Positions 44,331-55,680 of a stretch of 64,000 nucleotides of DNA are shown one piece after another. The notes below the pieces were generated by a model. That model saw only the letters and a program-made list of their open reading frames with translations. It did no database searches and was not told the origin of the DNA. A program made the position numbers and the translations under genes. Source of the stretch: Diadema setosum (lineage: Eukaryota; Echinodermata; Echinoidea; Diadematoida; Diadematidae). The stretch's first letter is position 1. Each line of letters opens with the position of its first letter. Where the stretch lies: NCBI GenBank assembly GCA_033980235.1, contig CM067067.1, positions 27,736,451 through 27,800,450 of the forward strand, given 5' to 3'.

Positions 44331-46760
44331 TACTACGTAAGGTGCCCGCTTTTGCAACTAAATTTGTGGTACCATCGGACATTGGGCAGGAAATTGATGA
44401 GGAGCTTGCAAGCTCTGTGACTAGTCTCATGAGCAACAACCTGGAAGAAAAGTACTTGATGACACAGCACACAAGTACCCTTGTCCTGCCAATTGTCAGT
44501 TGATCAATTCGCCACATGTAAACCAGACGACCTGGGACAACCTCAGCGCTACTACACACATACTCGATGCAAGGCTTCAGAAAGTGCAAAAGTCTATAAC
44601 ACAAGGTATCAAGACGTGAGGTGTTAATGCATCTCTCGACACACTTGATTAGGAGATATCAGAGGCCAAACAGGACGCTTTTGCACTCCTCTGTAATGCA
44701 AACTATGAGCTGAATGCTCTCCGAAAAGAACTTATCAAACCAGACCTGGGCCGGTATTCCATAAACTTCTAAGACAAATTGCTTAAGTTTAAGCAATTTG
44801 TCTTAGATTTTTGCTTAGCTAAGAAAATTGCCCTAACGGTATTCAATAAACTGTAAGGCATTTTTCTTAAGTCGGGCGATTTGGCTAAGCAAAAATCTTA
44901 AATTCTGATGACGTCATAAGCAAGATATTCATGTCATCACTGTTCGCGAACAGCTGCCCCGCGGTGAAAGTCTATGTATTTTACGTGTTTAAGCAACAAT
45001 CGCAACTACCGTAGCCACCCATGGCTTTTTTCTTTTTTTTTTCTTAATAGGAGCAACGTCTTCATATTACTCTAGGTCTCACAGTGTCTCTGTGCAACAT
45101 GAGTAAACGGCCTACTTATTTAGTAGTAGGCAACCTAGACCTAACAGTTACGTGTTGTTTTGGATCTTTTCGGTCAAAGTTACGGCCTTTAGTGAGACTC
45201 ACACCGCAATCACATCACACCACATTTCAAGTACGACACCGAGTGAACATCATGAAATCACGGGAATCAAAATCAAAGCGAGTACTTATGTTTACACCCT
45301 AACGTTACTAGGCCCAGATAACTTTAAAAAGTATTTAGTATTCCGTACTCACCGATCCGGTAGAGCCGGAGAGGACGCTTCGGCTTTGTGACAGGGCTAC
45401 TCGCCTGACTCGATACACAAACTGTGATCGCCGCACGTGTATAAGGGCATGTATACGTCTACGTCTAGTCTAGTAGGGGGTTGTGGCATAAACGTAGACT
45501 TATCCGGGCAGCTATGTGCGTTCCTCTAGCTGCGCGCTCCACTCCGCCGCTAATGCGCGCTGAGAAGGAGGTCGAGGGCACGCATAATACGCGCAACACA
45601 TACCCCCCCCCCCCATTCCCCCGTGGCCGAGTTTCTACCGTATTGATACTGCGCAAGTTCCTACGAGACGCACACGAGACGCTTCGTCAAACCCTGAACT
45701 CATTTAATTTACATTACTGATTACTGATGAACTTCTTTATTTAGCAAAAACTTGAAAAATCATGAGCTAAAACCGCCATCTTTTCTACATTGTTATGCTA
45801 CACCCATAATTTTTTCTTACTGGAACCCAAGTTAAGACAGCTCAATAGCTGTCTTAAATTTAGGGTAAATTTCTTAGACAAATGTCGTTATTGAATACCG
45901 ACGGCACATTTTTAAGAAAATATGCTTAGCCAGCAAGCCGAAATCTGTCTTAGCTAAGACAAAATTCTTAGCAAAATTCTTAGCAAAATGCTAAGACAAA
46001 TTCTTAGCCAATTTTTATGGAATACGAACTTAAGCTAAGAATTTTATCTTAGCCAGAAAATAAGCAAAATTGCTTAGATTTTCTGACTTAACCATGCTTA
46101 TCTAGTTTATGGAATACCGGCCCTGAACAGTAAGTTCACCCACTTGTGCAAGGCCTCAAACCCAGTGACCAAATACCTATCTGGAGATGATCTAGGGAAA
46201 AAAGTGAAAGATCCCCAAGATCAGCACAAGGCTGCAGCCGGGGTCGTGATGATCGTGAAGCACACACATCCATCTTACCACCCAGACCAACACACAGCAG
46301 AGTCAGCTCACCATCAGTTCAGAGAGGCTAGCTGGAAGAGACCACCGACCTCTTGCAGCTTGATCAGGCCTATTTCAGGCCAACGTCGAGCTTGGTGGAA
46401 ATTACCACCACTGCCACATACCTACACCCACCCCAACTGCCTCCAGATGGAGCCAGCTGCCTGCTCAAAGGGTGGGCCAGGGCAGGAAGTAAGTGCTACA
46501 TCAGTGAGAAAAGAGGTAAAGCCTCTAGAAAGTTTAATCAGACCTGTTGGAGGCTGACGGAAGTTATTTCATAACATTTGGGACACGATCACTTCAGATC
46601 GATACATACTCAATGCAGTACAAGGCTATGAGATTGAACTGAGCCAGATAAATCTCCACCAGTGAGGAGAAAACCCCTCTATCAGTACAAACATAATGAG
46701 GCTGAAACAATGATGCAATGGCAATTCAGGAGGAACTCTTGACTCTGCAAGCCAAGAATG
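44331..46760 (+). pseudogene. Older retroelement relic: gag-like ORF and start of RT
   Basis: Pieces in + orientation read KVPAFATKFVVPSDIGQEID (44342 on, extending left into the DIRS end), TTWDNLSATTHILDARLQKVQ (44537 on), DAFALLCNANYELNALRKEL (about 44675-44735) and, after an insertion, FTHLCKASNPVTKYLSGDDLGKKVKD (46134-46212). From memory this is the capsid-like ORF common next to tyrosine-recombinase pol genes in invertebrates. Near 46570-46670 a WDTITSDRYILNAVQGY motif resembles the start of DIRS/Ngaro RT. Many stops are present. The DIRS-like element inserted at its left edge, so this relic is older. Confidence 0.5.
44749..46122. mobile_element. 1.37-kb TIR element with CTG duplication
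   Basis: The ends are GGCCGGTATTCCATAAACT and inverse. CTG is at 44746-44748 and 46123-46125; removal with one CTG restores the gag-like frame. Both subterminal regions are dense in CTTAGC/GCTAAG motifs (44770-44900 and 45900-46090). A 3-bp CWG target and subterminal repeats fit PIF/Harbinger-type non-autonomous elements. A C-run lies at 45604-45614. No transposase. Confidence 0.8.
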
Positions 46761-47736
46761 ATTTACATATCCAAGATGGCATCTGATCAAAGAGTTTTTA
46801 TTTTATAAAATTATGCTTAATGTGACATAGTCCATAAGTGTAGAAAAATGGAGATGACAGGGCCTCTTGCTCTCAAGTTGTTCCAGCTACACAATAGTAT
46901 AATATGTATTGCACAACAGCTCTTTTAGTCGAAGCCCAAGTATCACCTTCGAGCAAATTTTTAGACATGATCCCAACATCCCATCGAAAAACTGAGGGTA
47001 CACTTATGATAGCCCCATTTGACTGTTACAACATATCAAAAGCTAGGAGAAAACTGTTCAAAGATGAGTGAGCTACTAATTAAATGCAGTAATGTCACAT
47101 TTCATTTAAAAAAAAAATGAACTGCCACAGACATAATACATAAAATGATCAAATTGTACATAGTTAACTAGAAACTATTTTTCACTGTGATGTCATGATT
47201 TTGAAATACTGTAATTGTAACTTCTGTGGGCAATTGAATAAGGTACAACATACTGAAATCTGGGTGAAAATTGGTCAAGGATAAGTGAAGTATGCTCACA
47301 TATATATACAAATATCTGGTGTCATCATTTTAATTTCTTGGTTTTTTTTTTTTCACTTCATTCAGGAATTAAATAACTCTAATCAGTTTGCCAGCATCAG
47401 CAACCCATCAGATGACATCCACAGCTCATCAGCCTTCAGAATGTGAAACAAAAAAATGGAGGGTTTCCATTCACCTTAAGAAGCTTTAATGAATTTAAGA
47501 TGAACAGTTTTGCATGTGCAGACTTTCAACTTTGAAGGGCCTGTGTGACATCGTAGTAATTCAAATTTACCTGAAATTTGGCAGACATAAGCTCAATAAT
47601 ATTACAAAGCGATTTTATACAACAACAAAAAAAGTTTGCTTTGTGTTAGCGCATAGGGCACAAATGATGCATGTGCACAAAATTTTGAAATGCTCAAGAT
47701 GGCCTAAAGCGTATGCAAAACCATTTGGAGCATTTT
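46761..47736. other. Repeat-derived AT-rich region
   Basis: It begins with a copy of the TTTACATATCCAAGATGGCATC repeat (as at 22860-23435), followed by sequence resembling the interior of the AGGTGATCCGA-family element in inverse orientation (46960-47460). No gene. Confidence 0.5.
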
Positions 47737-48912
47737 TATACCCCCGCCAAACGAAGTTTGAAGGGGGTATATAGGAATCAGCGTACGGTCGGGCGGGCGG
47801 TCGGTCGGGCGGGCGGTCCGTTGCAAATCTTGCGTCGCGAACTACTTCCTCAGTTTTCAGCCGATTCCCATAAAACTTGGCACAGATGTGTGCCTTGGGT
47901 TGTAGATGTGCAAGACGTATTTTTTGACAGTACCCAAAAGTACGTTGCCATGGTAACGGCATATTATGGGCAAAAATGGGTACAAATCTTGCGTCGCGAA
48001 CTACTTCCTCAGTTTTCAACCAATTCCCATAAAACTTGGCACAGATGTGTGCCTTGGGTTGTAGATGTGCAAGACATATTTTTTGACAGTACCCAAAAGT
48101 ACGTTGCCATGGTAACGGCATATTATGGGCAAAAATGGGTACAAATCTTGCGTCGCGAACTACTTCCTCAGTTTTCAACCGATTCCCATAAAACTTGGCA
48201 CAGATGTGTGCCTTGGGTTGTAGATGTGCAAGACGTATTTTGTGACAGTACCCAAAAGTACGTTGCCATGGTAACGGCATATTATGGGCAAAAATGGGTA
48301 CAAATCTTGCGTCGCGAACTCCTCCCACAGTTTTTGATCAATTCTTATGAAATTAGGTACAGGTGTTCATCTGAATATGTTAATGTGCAAGACACATATT
48401 TCCGCAGTGGCAAAAAGTGCGTTGCCATGGTAACGGCATGTTATTGGTAAAATATAGGGCAAAATGCTTCATGGCAAAACTGCTTCATCAGTGTTCTTCC
48501 AATTCTCATGGAATTCATATTGAATGTTTGTCTTAGGATACAGGTCAGCATGACACATTTCTTGACAGTGACAAAAAGTATGTTGCCATGGTAGCAGCTC
48601 ACATATTATGAGCCAAAATGATGGAAAATTTTGTGTTGCAAACTACTTCCTCAGTTTTTGCCCAATTTCCATGAAACTTGGTACAGATGTGTGCCTTTGG
48701 TTGTAGATGTGCAAGACGCATTTTTCGACAGTACCCAAAAGTATGTTGCCATGGTAACTGCATATTAATGGCAGAAGATCAAGGAAAGATCTTGCGAATT
48801 TAACTACTTCCTCAGTTTTTTGACCAAAGCTTATCAAATGTTGTTTTGACCAAAGCTTATGAAATGTTGTTTGGCGGGGGTATAACCAGTCGCTGTAGCG
48901 ACATTTCTAGTT
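47737..48912 (+). mobile_element. Helitron-like element, X-box family copy 3
   Basis: Begins TATACCCCCGCCAAACG and ends GTTTGGCGGGGGTATAACC, hairpin GTCGCTGTAGCGAC, ATTTCTAG. Internal units of about 159 bp are nearly identical at 47825-48300 and carry GTTGCCATGGTAAC at 47944, 48103, 48262, 48421 and 48745, with GTTGCCATGGTAGC at 48582. The long frames across these units on both strands are by-products of the unit having a length divisible by three. The 3' half closely matches copy 1 (3260-3792), so copies 1 and 3 are close relatives. Confidence 0.8.
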
Positions 48913-49300
48913 AAATTTTGATGCATGTGTACGTGCACATCATGATTGCCTAACTAGTGACTATTATGCAATACTATCACATGTGACTTCCAAGTTACTG
49001 CTCATTAAATTTGTTACAAAAATGACTTTTGGTTATGAAGATAGGTATTATGACTGATCATCTGACATGACCTGAAAGAAAGAATGGTGCATGGATGACA
49101 TCATGCATGACTGAGCTCACTGAACAGAGACTCGGGTAAATAGTGAAAAGGTGTTAATTCTGTGAATGCCAGTGCATGGATCATCAGCAGCACACCAGGG
49201 ATCACTAATGTCTGGACATTTCCCCCTTGCTGGCCGGTGCTGCATTGGGATTCCCTAGACAGCACCCCCGTGGCATCTCAAAACACTCGCATCAGTAACC
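48913..49300. other. Spacer, nothing recognised
   Basis: No TIR, ORF with domain, or strong repeat. Confidence 0.4.
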
Positions 49301-49417
49301 TCCCACTCTTTCACTCTTTATCACCAACAATATCTCTACACTCCCCTATTCCCACAACCTCCCCATGCCTCCCCAACAATCCATGCAGATCCTGTCTTTG
49401 CTGCTCCACAAATCCTC

Positions 49418-49622
49418 TTACTGTAAAACATGATATTTTAGCAGCATGAAATTTGTGCGAATTGGAGCCAACAACCTTTTTCATGGCATGAAATTTTGCG
49501 AAGTGCCTCTGGCATTCAATGCATATAGTGTCGACAAGAGCCTTTGCATGCATTTTAATTTCTTGGCTCTTGCGAAATTCGCAAAGTTAAAATGCATGCG
49601 AACATTCCTTATTTTACAGTAA
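49418..49622. mobile_element. 205-bp MITE (TTACTGTAAAA ends) in the LINE relic
   Basis: The ends TTACTGTAAAA and TTTTACAGTAA are inverse. The interior carries the ATGAAATTTTGCG and GGCATTCAATGCAT phrases of the family also at 13798 and 17139. Confidence 0.7.
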
Positions 49623-50040
49623 TCCACATTTCCTTCTCCCTACCACCTACTCCCATCACTCTGACCCACCTCCTCACCGATCGTCCAGTGAATCCCCTGC
49701 ACCCAAACTCCACAGAATACACCTCTGCTCTCCACCTGTTTTTCTTACACTGCTCTCTCAACTCAGCATACCTATCCAACTTTCTTACCCTTTCCTTATC
49801 CATCCTCATTTCCCATGTCACAGTCAGTTCCACCATTGCCACCCTGTGCACAGACCTAGCCACCAACACCATGTCTGGCCGCAGGGTAGTCACCACCACC
49901 TCCTTTGGCACTGTATAATTCCCCTCATCCACCCGCACCTCCCAGTCATCCCCTGCTGCTGGCATCCCTCCAACATCATCACCTTGGCCCTTCTCACACT
50001 GTGTCTGACTCCCTCCTTTACAAAACAGATTCCCCTCACC

Positions 50041-50715
50041 TTAACCCTAACTAGGCAGGGCTATTTAGGTAGTTGATAGAGCGGGGGGGGGGGGGGGGGG
50101 GCATCTAAAATACCATGAAATTGATTTTTCAAAGAAATTGTTATTTATGCTAATTTATGCATAATGATGCATGAAGTATCAATCACAAAATAAAGCTCAA
50201 AACAGGCACAATTTTTGTGTAAATATTCTTTTTAGTGTCCTTAGCAAATGTAATAAAAAAATTGTGATATCAGAAAAAATTCTTAAGTATTTTATTTTTT
50301 TTGAATTTCTTATATATTTCTTTGTTTTTTCGACTTTATGTTTTTCATTGTTTTTTCGATTAAATTTGTCCGCGACATCGCTCCGAACAAGAAAATATGT
50401 TATTCATTGACTTTAATCAATAAAACACCAAAATAATCATGCTTTTATGAAATTTGCCTGTAAGCACAGTTTGCATTAAAATGGTACACAAATTCACGTT
50501 TTTGAGCAATTTTTGGTCTGACATGCATGTACATATTTATGCGTAACTTTGGAACCGCGCGCCTGAGTGTCGCAAATTTGGTGTCAAAAGATGCGGGAGA
50601 CTTGAAAGAAAAAAGTCATGAAACGTCGCAGCGATAGCTTTTTGCGATTGCGATACATCGCGCGGAACGTCGGGGAGGGGGCTCGGAGGCCCCCCCACGG
50701 CCTAGTTAGGGTTAA
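50041..50715. mobile_element. 675-bp TTAA-bounded TIR element
   Basis: The ends TTAACCCTAACTAGGC and GCCTAGTTAGGGTTAA are perfect inverses. A G-run lies at 50082-50101. No coding. It lies within the minus-strand LINE relic. Confidence 0.8.
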
Positions 50716-50949
50716 GGGGTCCATACTTCTTTCTCACCCCACTTTCATCCTTGCTACTCCCACCATCTCCTTCAAAACTTGGTTATGCCTCCATGTATAG
50801 GCCTGCAATAACCCTCCATACACGGATAGAATGTGCTCCAGTGAGCCCTTTGCCTTCTTGCAAACCCTACACCCATCATCCTCAAAAAAATCCCATCTCT
50901 TCAGATTCACTGGTGAAGGCAAAACATCATAAATGGAACTGTTCATGAA

Positions 50950-51221
50950 GCTGCAGAAGACATTGACCTGAGATCATTCCACAACACCAGTATATAATAT
51001 GTATATTGACCAGTAAGGCTTTGATGCTCAGGTGTACATACGTCATTACTGGTGTGTAAGGAGAATAGGAAATTAGCAGAACTGATAATGTACCAACATG
51101 TTGTGTGAGCGTCATGGTGTGTATATGCAAGAACATGAGAGAAAGAGTGAGTGAAAGTGACAAAGACCAAAGGGCGTGTGAGAGAGAGAGTATGAATACT
51201 GAACCCTGGTCACCTATGTTT
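50950..51221. other. Spacer with GA-rich run
   Basis: (GA)n-like stretch at about 51179-51190; no gene. Confidence 0.4.
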
Positions 51222-52267
51222 TTAGCTCACCTGAGCCAAAGGCTCAAGTGAGCTATTGCGATCGCCCTTCATCCGGCGTCCGGCATCCGTCGTGCGTAAA
51301 CTTTTTACATTTTCATCTTCTTCTTGAAAACCCCAAGACTGATTTTCATCAAACTTGGCAGGTAGCATCCCTAGGGAGTTAGGAACTCAATTTGTTAAAA
51401 TGGGCACCATGCCCCACCCAGGGGGCCCCCAGGGGGGCCCAACCCCCAAAAAATTGAGGAATCTGTAAAAATCTTCTTCTCTAGAACCAGAAGTGATAGA
51501 GCTAAGTTAATGCTATGAGTTAGTACATTGATGACTGTAGTTTCAAGTTTGTTCATGGCAGAATCAGGGGTGCCCCCCTTGGGACCCAGGGGAAGGGGGT
51601 GGGGAGGGGTCCTAATAGGGCCTAAATTGTACATTTTCATCTTCTTCTTGAGAACCCCATGACCCATTTTCACCAAACTTGGCAGGTAGCATCCCTAGAG
51701 GGTTAGCATCTCAATTTGTTAAAATGGGCACCATGCCCCACCCAGGGGGCCCCCAGGGGGGTCCAAACCCCCTAAAATGAAGGAATCTTTAAAAATCTTC
51801 TCTAGAATCAGAAGTTATAGAGCTAAGATAATACTATGAGTGAGTACATTAATGACTTTAGTTTCAAGTTTGTTCATAGCACATCCAGGGGTGCCCCTCT
51901 TGGGGGCAGGGTGGAGGGGGGTTGGGAAGGTCCAAATGGGGGCCTGAATTGCACATTTTCATCTTCTTCCTGAAAACCTCGTGATGGATTTTCGTCAAAC
52001 TTGGCAGGTACCATCCCTAGGGGGTCAGGATCTCGATTTATCAAAATGGGCACCATGCCCCACCCAGAGGCCCCCAGAGGGCCCCAGGGGGCCCCATCCC
52101 CCCAAATTAAGGCAGCTTAAAAAAATTGGGCCCTTATTGTACATTTTCATCTTCTACTTGAGAATGCCTGGTCAAATTTTAGTAGTGCTGTGAATAATTT
52201 AGATTAGTGACTGCGTGAAAGGTGAACTTGCGATACTCAGGTGAGCGCTAGACCCGCGGGTCTCTTG
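51222..52267 (+). mobile_element. Helitron-like element with ~310-bp tandem units, copy 2
   Basis: The 5' end AGCTCACCTGAGCC is mirrored by the subterminal ATACTCAGGTGAGCG. It is followed by the palindromic hairpin AGACCCGCGGGTCT and CTTG next to T. Three to four internal units carry CCATGCCCCACCCAGGGGG and GGCAGGTAGCATCCC. A second palindrome near the 5' end is GGCTCAAGTGAGC. Same family as 11964-13309, whose hairpin has different bases but still pairs. Confidence 0.7.
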
Positions 52268-53039
52268 TTTTATATGATGTAATGTTTACGACTTGCCTAG
52301 TCTGGAGGTCTACATGTCCTGTCGTACGACCTCATTTATAGTGTGTGTATTTTATGTGTTTCATTTTTGTGAATACTTTTTTTGTAATCTTTATTGTCTC
52401 TTTTACTTTGTAATTCTATGTGCACTTCAGACATGAATACCTCAATAAAATACCATTTATCTATCTATCTTCTTCAAATCCTCATTCAGGCCCTTCAGAC
52501 TAGCTCTCTCCCCCTCTTCCCTGCCTCTATCACCTACAACACAAACTCTTCTCCGCCCTCAAGTGGGCCATCAAACACTGTTTCCTCGACTCTGACTTTC
52601 CAACACCCCCTCCACATTCCCCACACCTCCACCACCCACAGGCTTTATCCCAAGCTCCTCTGCACACGCCCCATAACACAACCCCTTGAACATACGCATC
52701 TCCTTCTCAACACTCCCACCCAATTCTGCTTCCAAAACTCCTGCAAGCTTGATGTTAAAACGCTCCCACTTATCACTACTCGCCTGTGGCCATGCAATCA
52801 GCTCCTTTCGCTCCAACATGCCATGTATATGGGGCAAGCTGAGGGTCTCTGGCTCTGTGGTCTGAACCTGACTAGGACCTCCCACTGTCTCACCCATCTC
52901 AGTGCCAGTGCAATCATGCCCTAATGCCACTCTTCTACAGCTGGTTCTTGCCCTGTGAACTGCCACACCTCTCTTCCCCTTGAACCCCAGGCCCTCCCAC
53001 ACCTCTCACATATATCCTCTCGGTCTACATTCATTGTTG

Positions 53040-53152
53040 TGAGTTAATAATATTAATAAAAATAAAAATAATAATAATAATAATTATTATTATTATTATC
53101 ATTATTATTATTATTATTACTATTATTATTACTATTACTATTATTACTATTA

Positions 53153-53196
<44 letters not shown>

Positions 53197-53200
53197 GCTG
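53040..53200. repeat. (ATT)n microsatellite
   Basis: Long imperfect AAT/ATT trinucleotide array. Confidence 0.9.
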
Positions 53201-53259
53201 GTTTTTATATAGCTTATTTCACACTTGTTAAGTATCTCAATGTGCTTTACAGACTATTA

Positions 53260-54346
53260 TTAACTCTTTATGTGCCACGTTCGCACGTCTGACTCAGTCG
53301 ACGGCGTGCCAGCTTCGCATATTCTGCTCAACAAACAAAGCAGCCAAAACCGATCGATAAATCGCTAATCCCGCGGTACAATCAAAGCGTTTCTCGCGCT
53401 TTTGTTCCTCTCACATACGGCTTGCATTCTATGTGGTGATTGACTATCACGCAGTGTTCCAAACTAAATTTTTGCGTACATTCTAAGTTTCTGTCACTAT
53501 TATATGTGCAAAAGTCATGCCTTTACAGTAATCTAGCAACTGGTAATTCAAAAGAAAAATTGAAAATAGAATTGTCATACATTTTTTATGAAAGCAAAGT
53601 TTGGCATTCCTCTTTAAAGGACAAGTTCACCTTCATAAACATAAGGATTGAGAGAATGTAGCAATATTAGTAGAACACATCATTGAAAGTTTGAGGAAAA
53701 TCAGAAAATCCATTCAAAAATTATGAATATTTGAAGTTTTTGTGTAGTCACCGCTGGATGAGAAGACTACTGCAGCGTATGATGTCATATGAGTACAACA
53801 ATATAAGGAAAATATAAAGAGAATTTCACAAAATTTCATCTTTTGAAAAAAGTACACATTCCCTTGACTCGTTACTGACATATATTATGGGTACTATTAT
53901 TTCCCCTGCCTGTAGAAAGAGGCAAGTCAAGTGCTCTTTTATTATGCGAAAAAAAGTGAAAATATGTTGAATTTTCTTTACATAATTAACATTTTCTTTA
54001 TACTGTTGTATGCATATGACATCACAAGCTGTAGTAGTCTCCTCATCCAGCAGTTCCAACACAAAAATTTTATTACAAAATTTTTAAAACTTTTGCATCG
54101 ATTGTCGAATTTTCCTCAAACTTCCACCGATGTGTTCTACTAATATTGCTGCATTCTCTCAATCCTTATGTTTATGAAGGTGAACTTGTCCTTTAACTTT
54201 CCTCACTATTAAGTCCAGCTTAACAGAAATTTGTAGAAGTTATACAAATTGGAAAAAACAGAATTCTTTCTCAAAGCATGATTACCTTCGTGTCTCAGAA
54301 TAACGTGGCACACAGAGGGTTTCCACCATGCCACATAAAGAGTTAA
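53260..54346. mobile_element. TTAA-bounded TIR element (outer layer)
   Basis: The left end TTAACTCTTTATGTGCCACG and the inverted right end AGAGTTAA match over about 20 bp. It holds the TTAA-bounded element 53614-54196. Confidence 0.7.
53614..54196. mobile_element. 583-bp TTAA-bounded TIR element (unfilled relative of 23975-26621)
   Basis: The ends TTAAAGGACAAGTTCACC and inverse, with the same interior as the middle layer at 23975-26621 but without the inner Helitron-like element. It therefore shows the pre-insertion sequence. Confidence 0.85.
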
Positions 54347-54436
54347 AAGTACCCGTCCTTTCAGAATCTAGCATGGATTCTTATTTAGCACGACTCAATG
54401 CAAAAAAGCAGATGAGGCAGGTGAGTAGCCTTTCAT

Positions 54437-54529
54437 TTAACCCGTTGAGGACGTGTCCCGAGTATACTCGGGTAGGTGTCTATGGGAAATGCGTGATGTA
54501 GCGAAATCAGACCGTCCTCAACGGGTTAA
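54437..54529. mobile_element. 93-bp TTAA-bounded mini-element
   Basis: TTAACCCGTTGAGGACG and its perfect inverse, with an inner palindrome CCGAGTATACTCGG. No coding. Confidence 0.75.
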
Positions 54530-55286
54530 GTGGGGCACACACTCACCAGTAGGGATGAAAACCCTTCCCGCTGCCACCCCTCGGCCCTGGCACACAGCCC
54601 TACACCACAAATGGGCCACACTTAAAACCGGTAACTGGGGGGCCAGTTATTTGCTTGCAGTAACCATCAGAGTAGCCTTCCTTGATGCCCCACCTATCCC
54701 AGGTGTCACTGCTCTATAGTTTAGACATAGAAACTATAGTTAAGACATGACTCTGTGACATGACTGTATGAAATTGCATGGACATTGACTGAAAGACTTT
54801 GGACATATTTCTTTCACAAGATACGATGATGGAAAGAATAAAATACAAAGAAAGTTTTCTCACAAACATAACAAGTGATACGCCAACAAACATAAGTGAT
54901 ACGCCAGTCGGCATATCACTTAATAAAAAACAAAGAAAGAATTGGAGCAAACACAATAGGTACATGTAATACGCTGATAGTGTATGAACAGTTGAAATAG
55001 TGGGACCCAAGGTTAATCATGTTTGATAATCAATGATAAATGCCAAGAAGCAAAGAAAAATACCAATCATAATAGTCACAGTCGTCATAAGAATGCACCC
55101 ATCCAGCTTTCAAAAAAACAAAAACATAATAAAGTCATTTTGATAAGAAAATCCATAACTCTCTCATGTTGTCATGATTCACCAAGGAGGTGAGTTAATT
55201 TTGTCTCACCTCCAGCGCTCCCTAGGATTCACCAAGTACTTACTAGTTTTAGTCTCTGCTACCACATGACCACTCTAGATGCGAGG

Positions 55287-55680
55287 TTAAAGGGTGTGTA
55301 CAGTTCTGGTCGAGGTGTAGATTTAGCTTTTAAGATTTTGCGAGACATTCAGAAACCACTCTTTGAGATGTAAGGGGGAATGCAGTTCTAAGGGGTATCA
55401 AAACTTTATTCGATGAAAATCGGTTTTGAAATGGCTGAGATATCCAAAAACAAGGTGAAACAAAGAGATCCTAATAAAGTTGTGGCATGTCGCCTTTTAT
55501 TATTAGCACTTTTTTTTTGGATATCTCAGCCATTTGAAAACCAATTTTCATCAAATAAACGTTGACTTCTTCCTAAAATTACATACTCTTTCATATTTCA
55601 TAAGAGGCGCTTCATTATCTCACTTAGGAATGTTCAAAACATGAATCCCTACCTCAACCAGTACTGTACAGTCCCCTTAA
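55287..55680. mobile_element. 394-bp TTAA-bounded TIR element
   Basis: The ends TTAAAGGGTGTGTACAGT and TTAAGGGGACTGTACAGT (inverse) are similar. The inner arms ATGGCTGAGATATCCAAAAA and inverse give an extended foldback. Confidence 0.75.

Larger units (their letters stand above)
49300..53002 (-). pseudogene. Minus-strand LINE relic (R2/NeSL/HERO-like), split by three elements
   Basis: Pieces read on the minus strand in order. 53002-52571: IAWPQASSDKWERFN and VLEAELGG, an N-terminal pattern of a LINE group with WxxFD-type motifs. 50946-50717: YDVLPSPVNLKRW, CRVCKKAKGSLEHILS and TWRHNQVL. 50037-49623: TTLRPDMVLVAR, MVELTVTWE and FGCRGFTGRS. 49417-49300: a last fragment. The zinc-knuckle C-x2-C-x7-H and the nuclease-like RPD motif match the C-terminus of restriction-like-endonuclease LINEs as I remember them. 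The RT itself is gone. Interruptions are the elements at 51222-52267, 50041-50715 and 49418-49622. Confidence 0.55.

Noticed and set aside
47615..48450. Two long overlapping frames (over 230 codons) on opposite strands with internal repeats
   Set aside because: They arise from the ~159-bp tandem unit of the Helitron-like element, whose length is a multiple of three. The translated repeats have no domain logic, and both strands stay open equally.
50041..50060. Telomere-like TTAACCCTAA
   Set aside because: Only one unit, and its perfect inverse at 50700-50715 shows that it is a transposon TIR bounded by TTAA.
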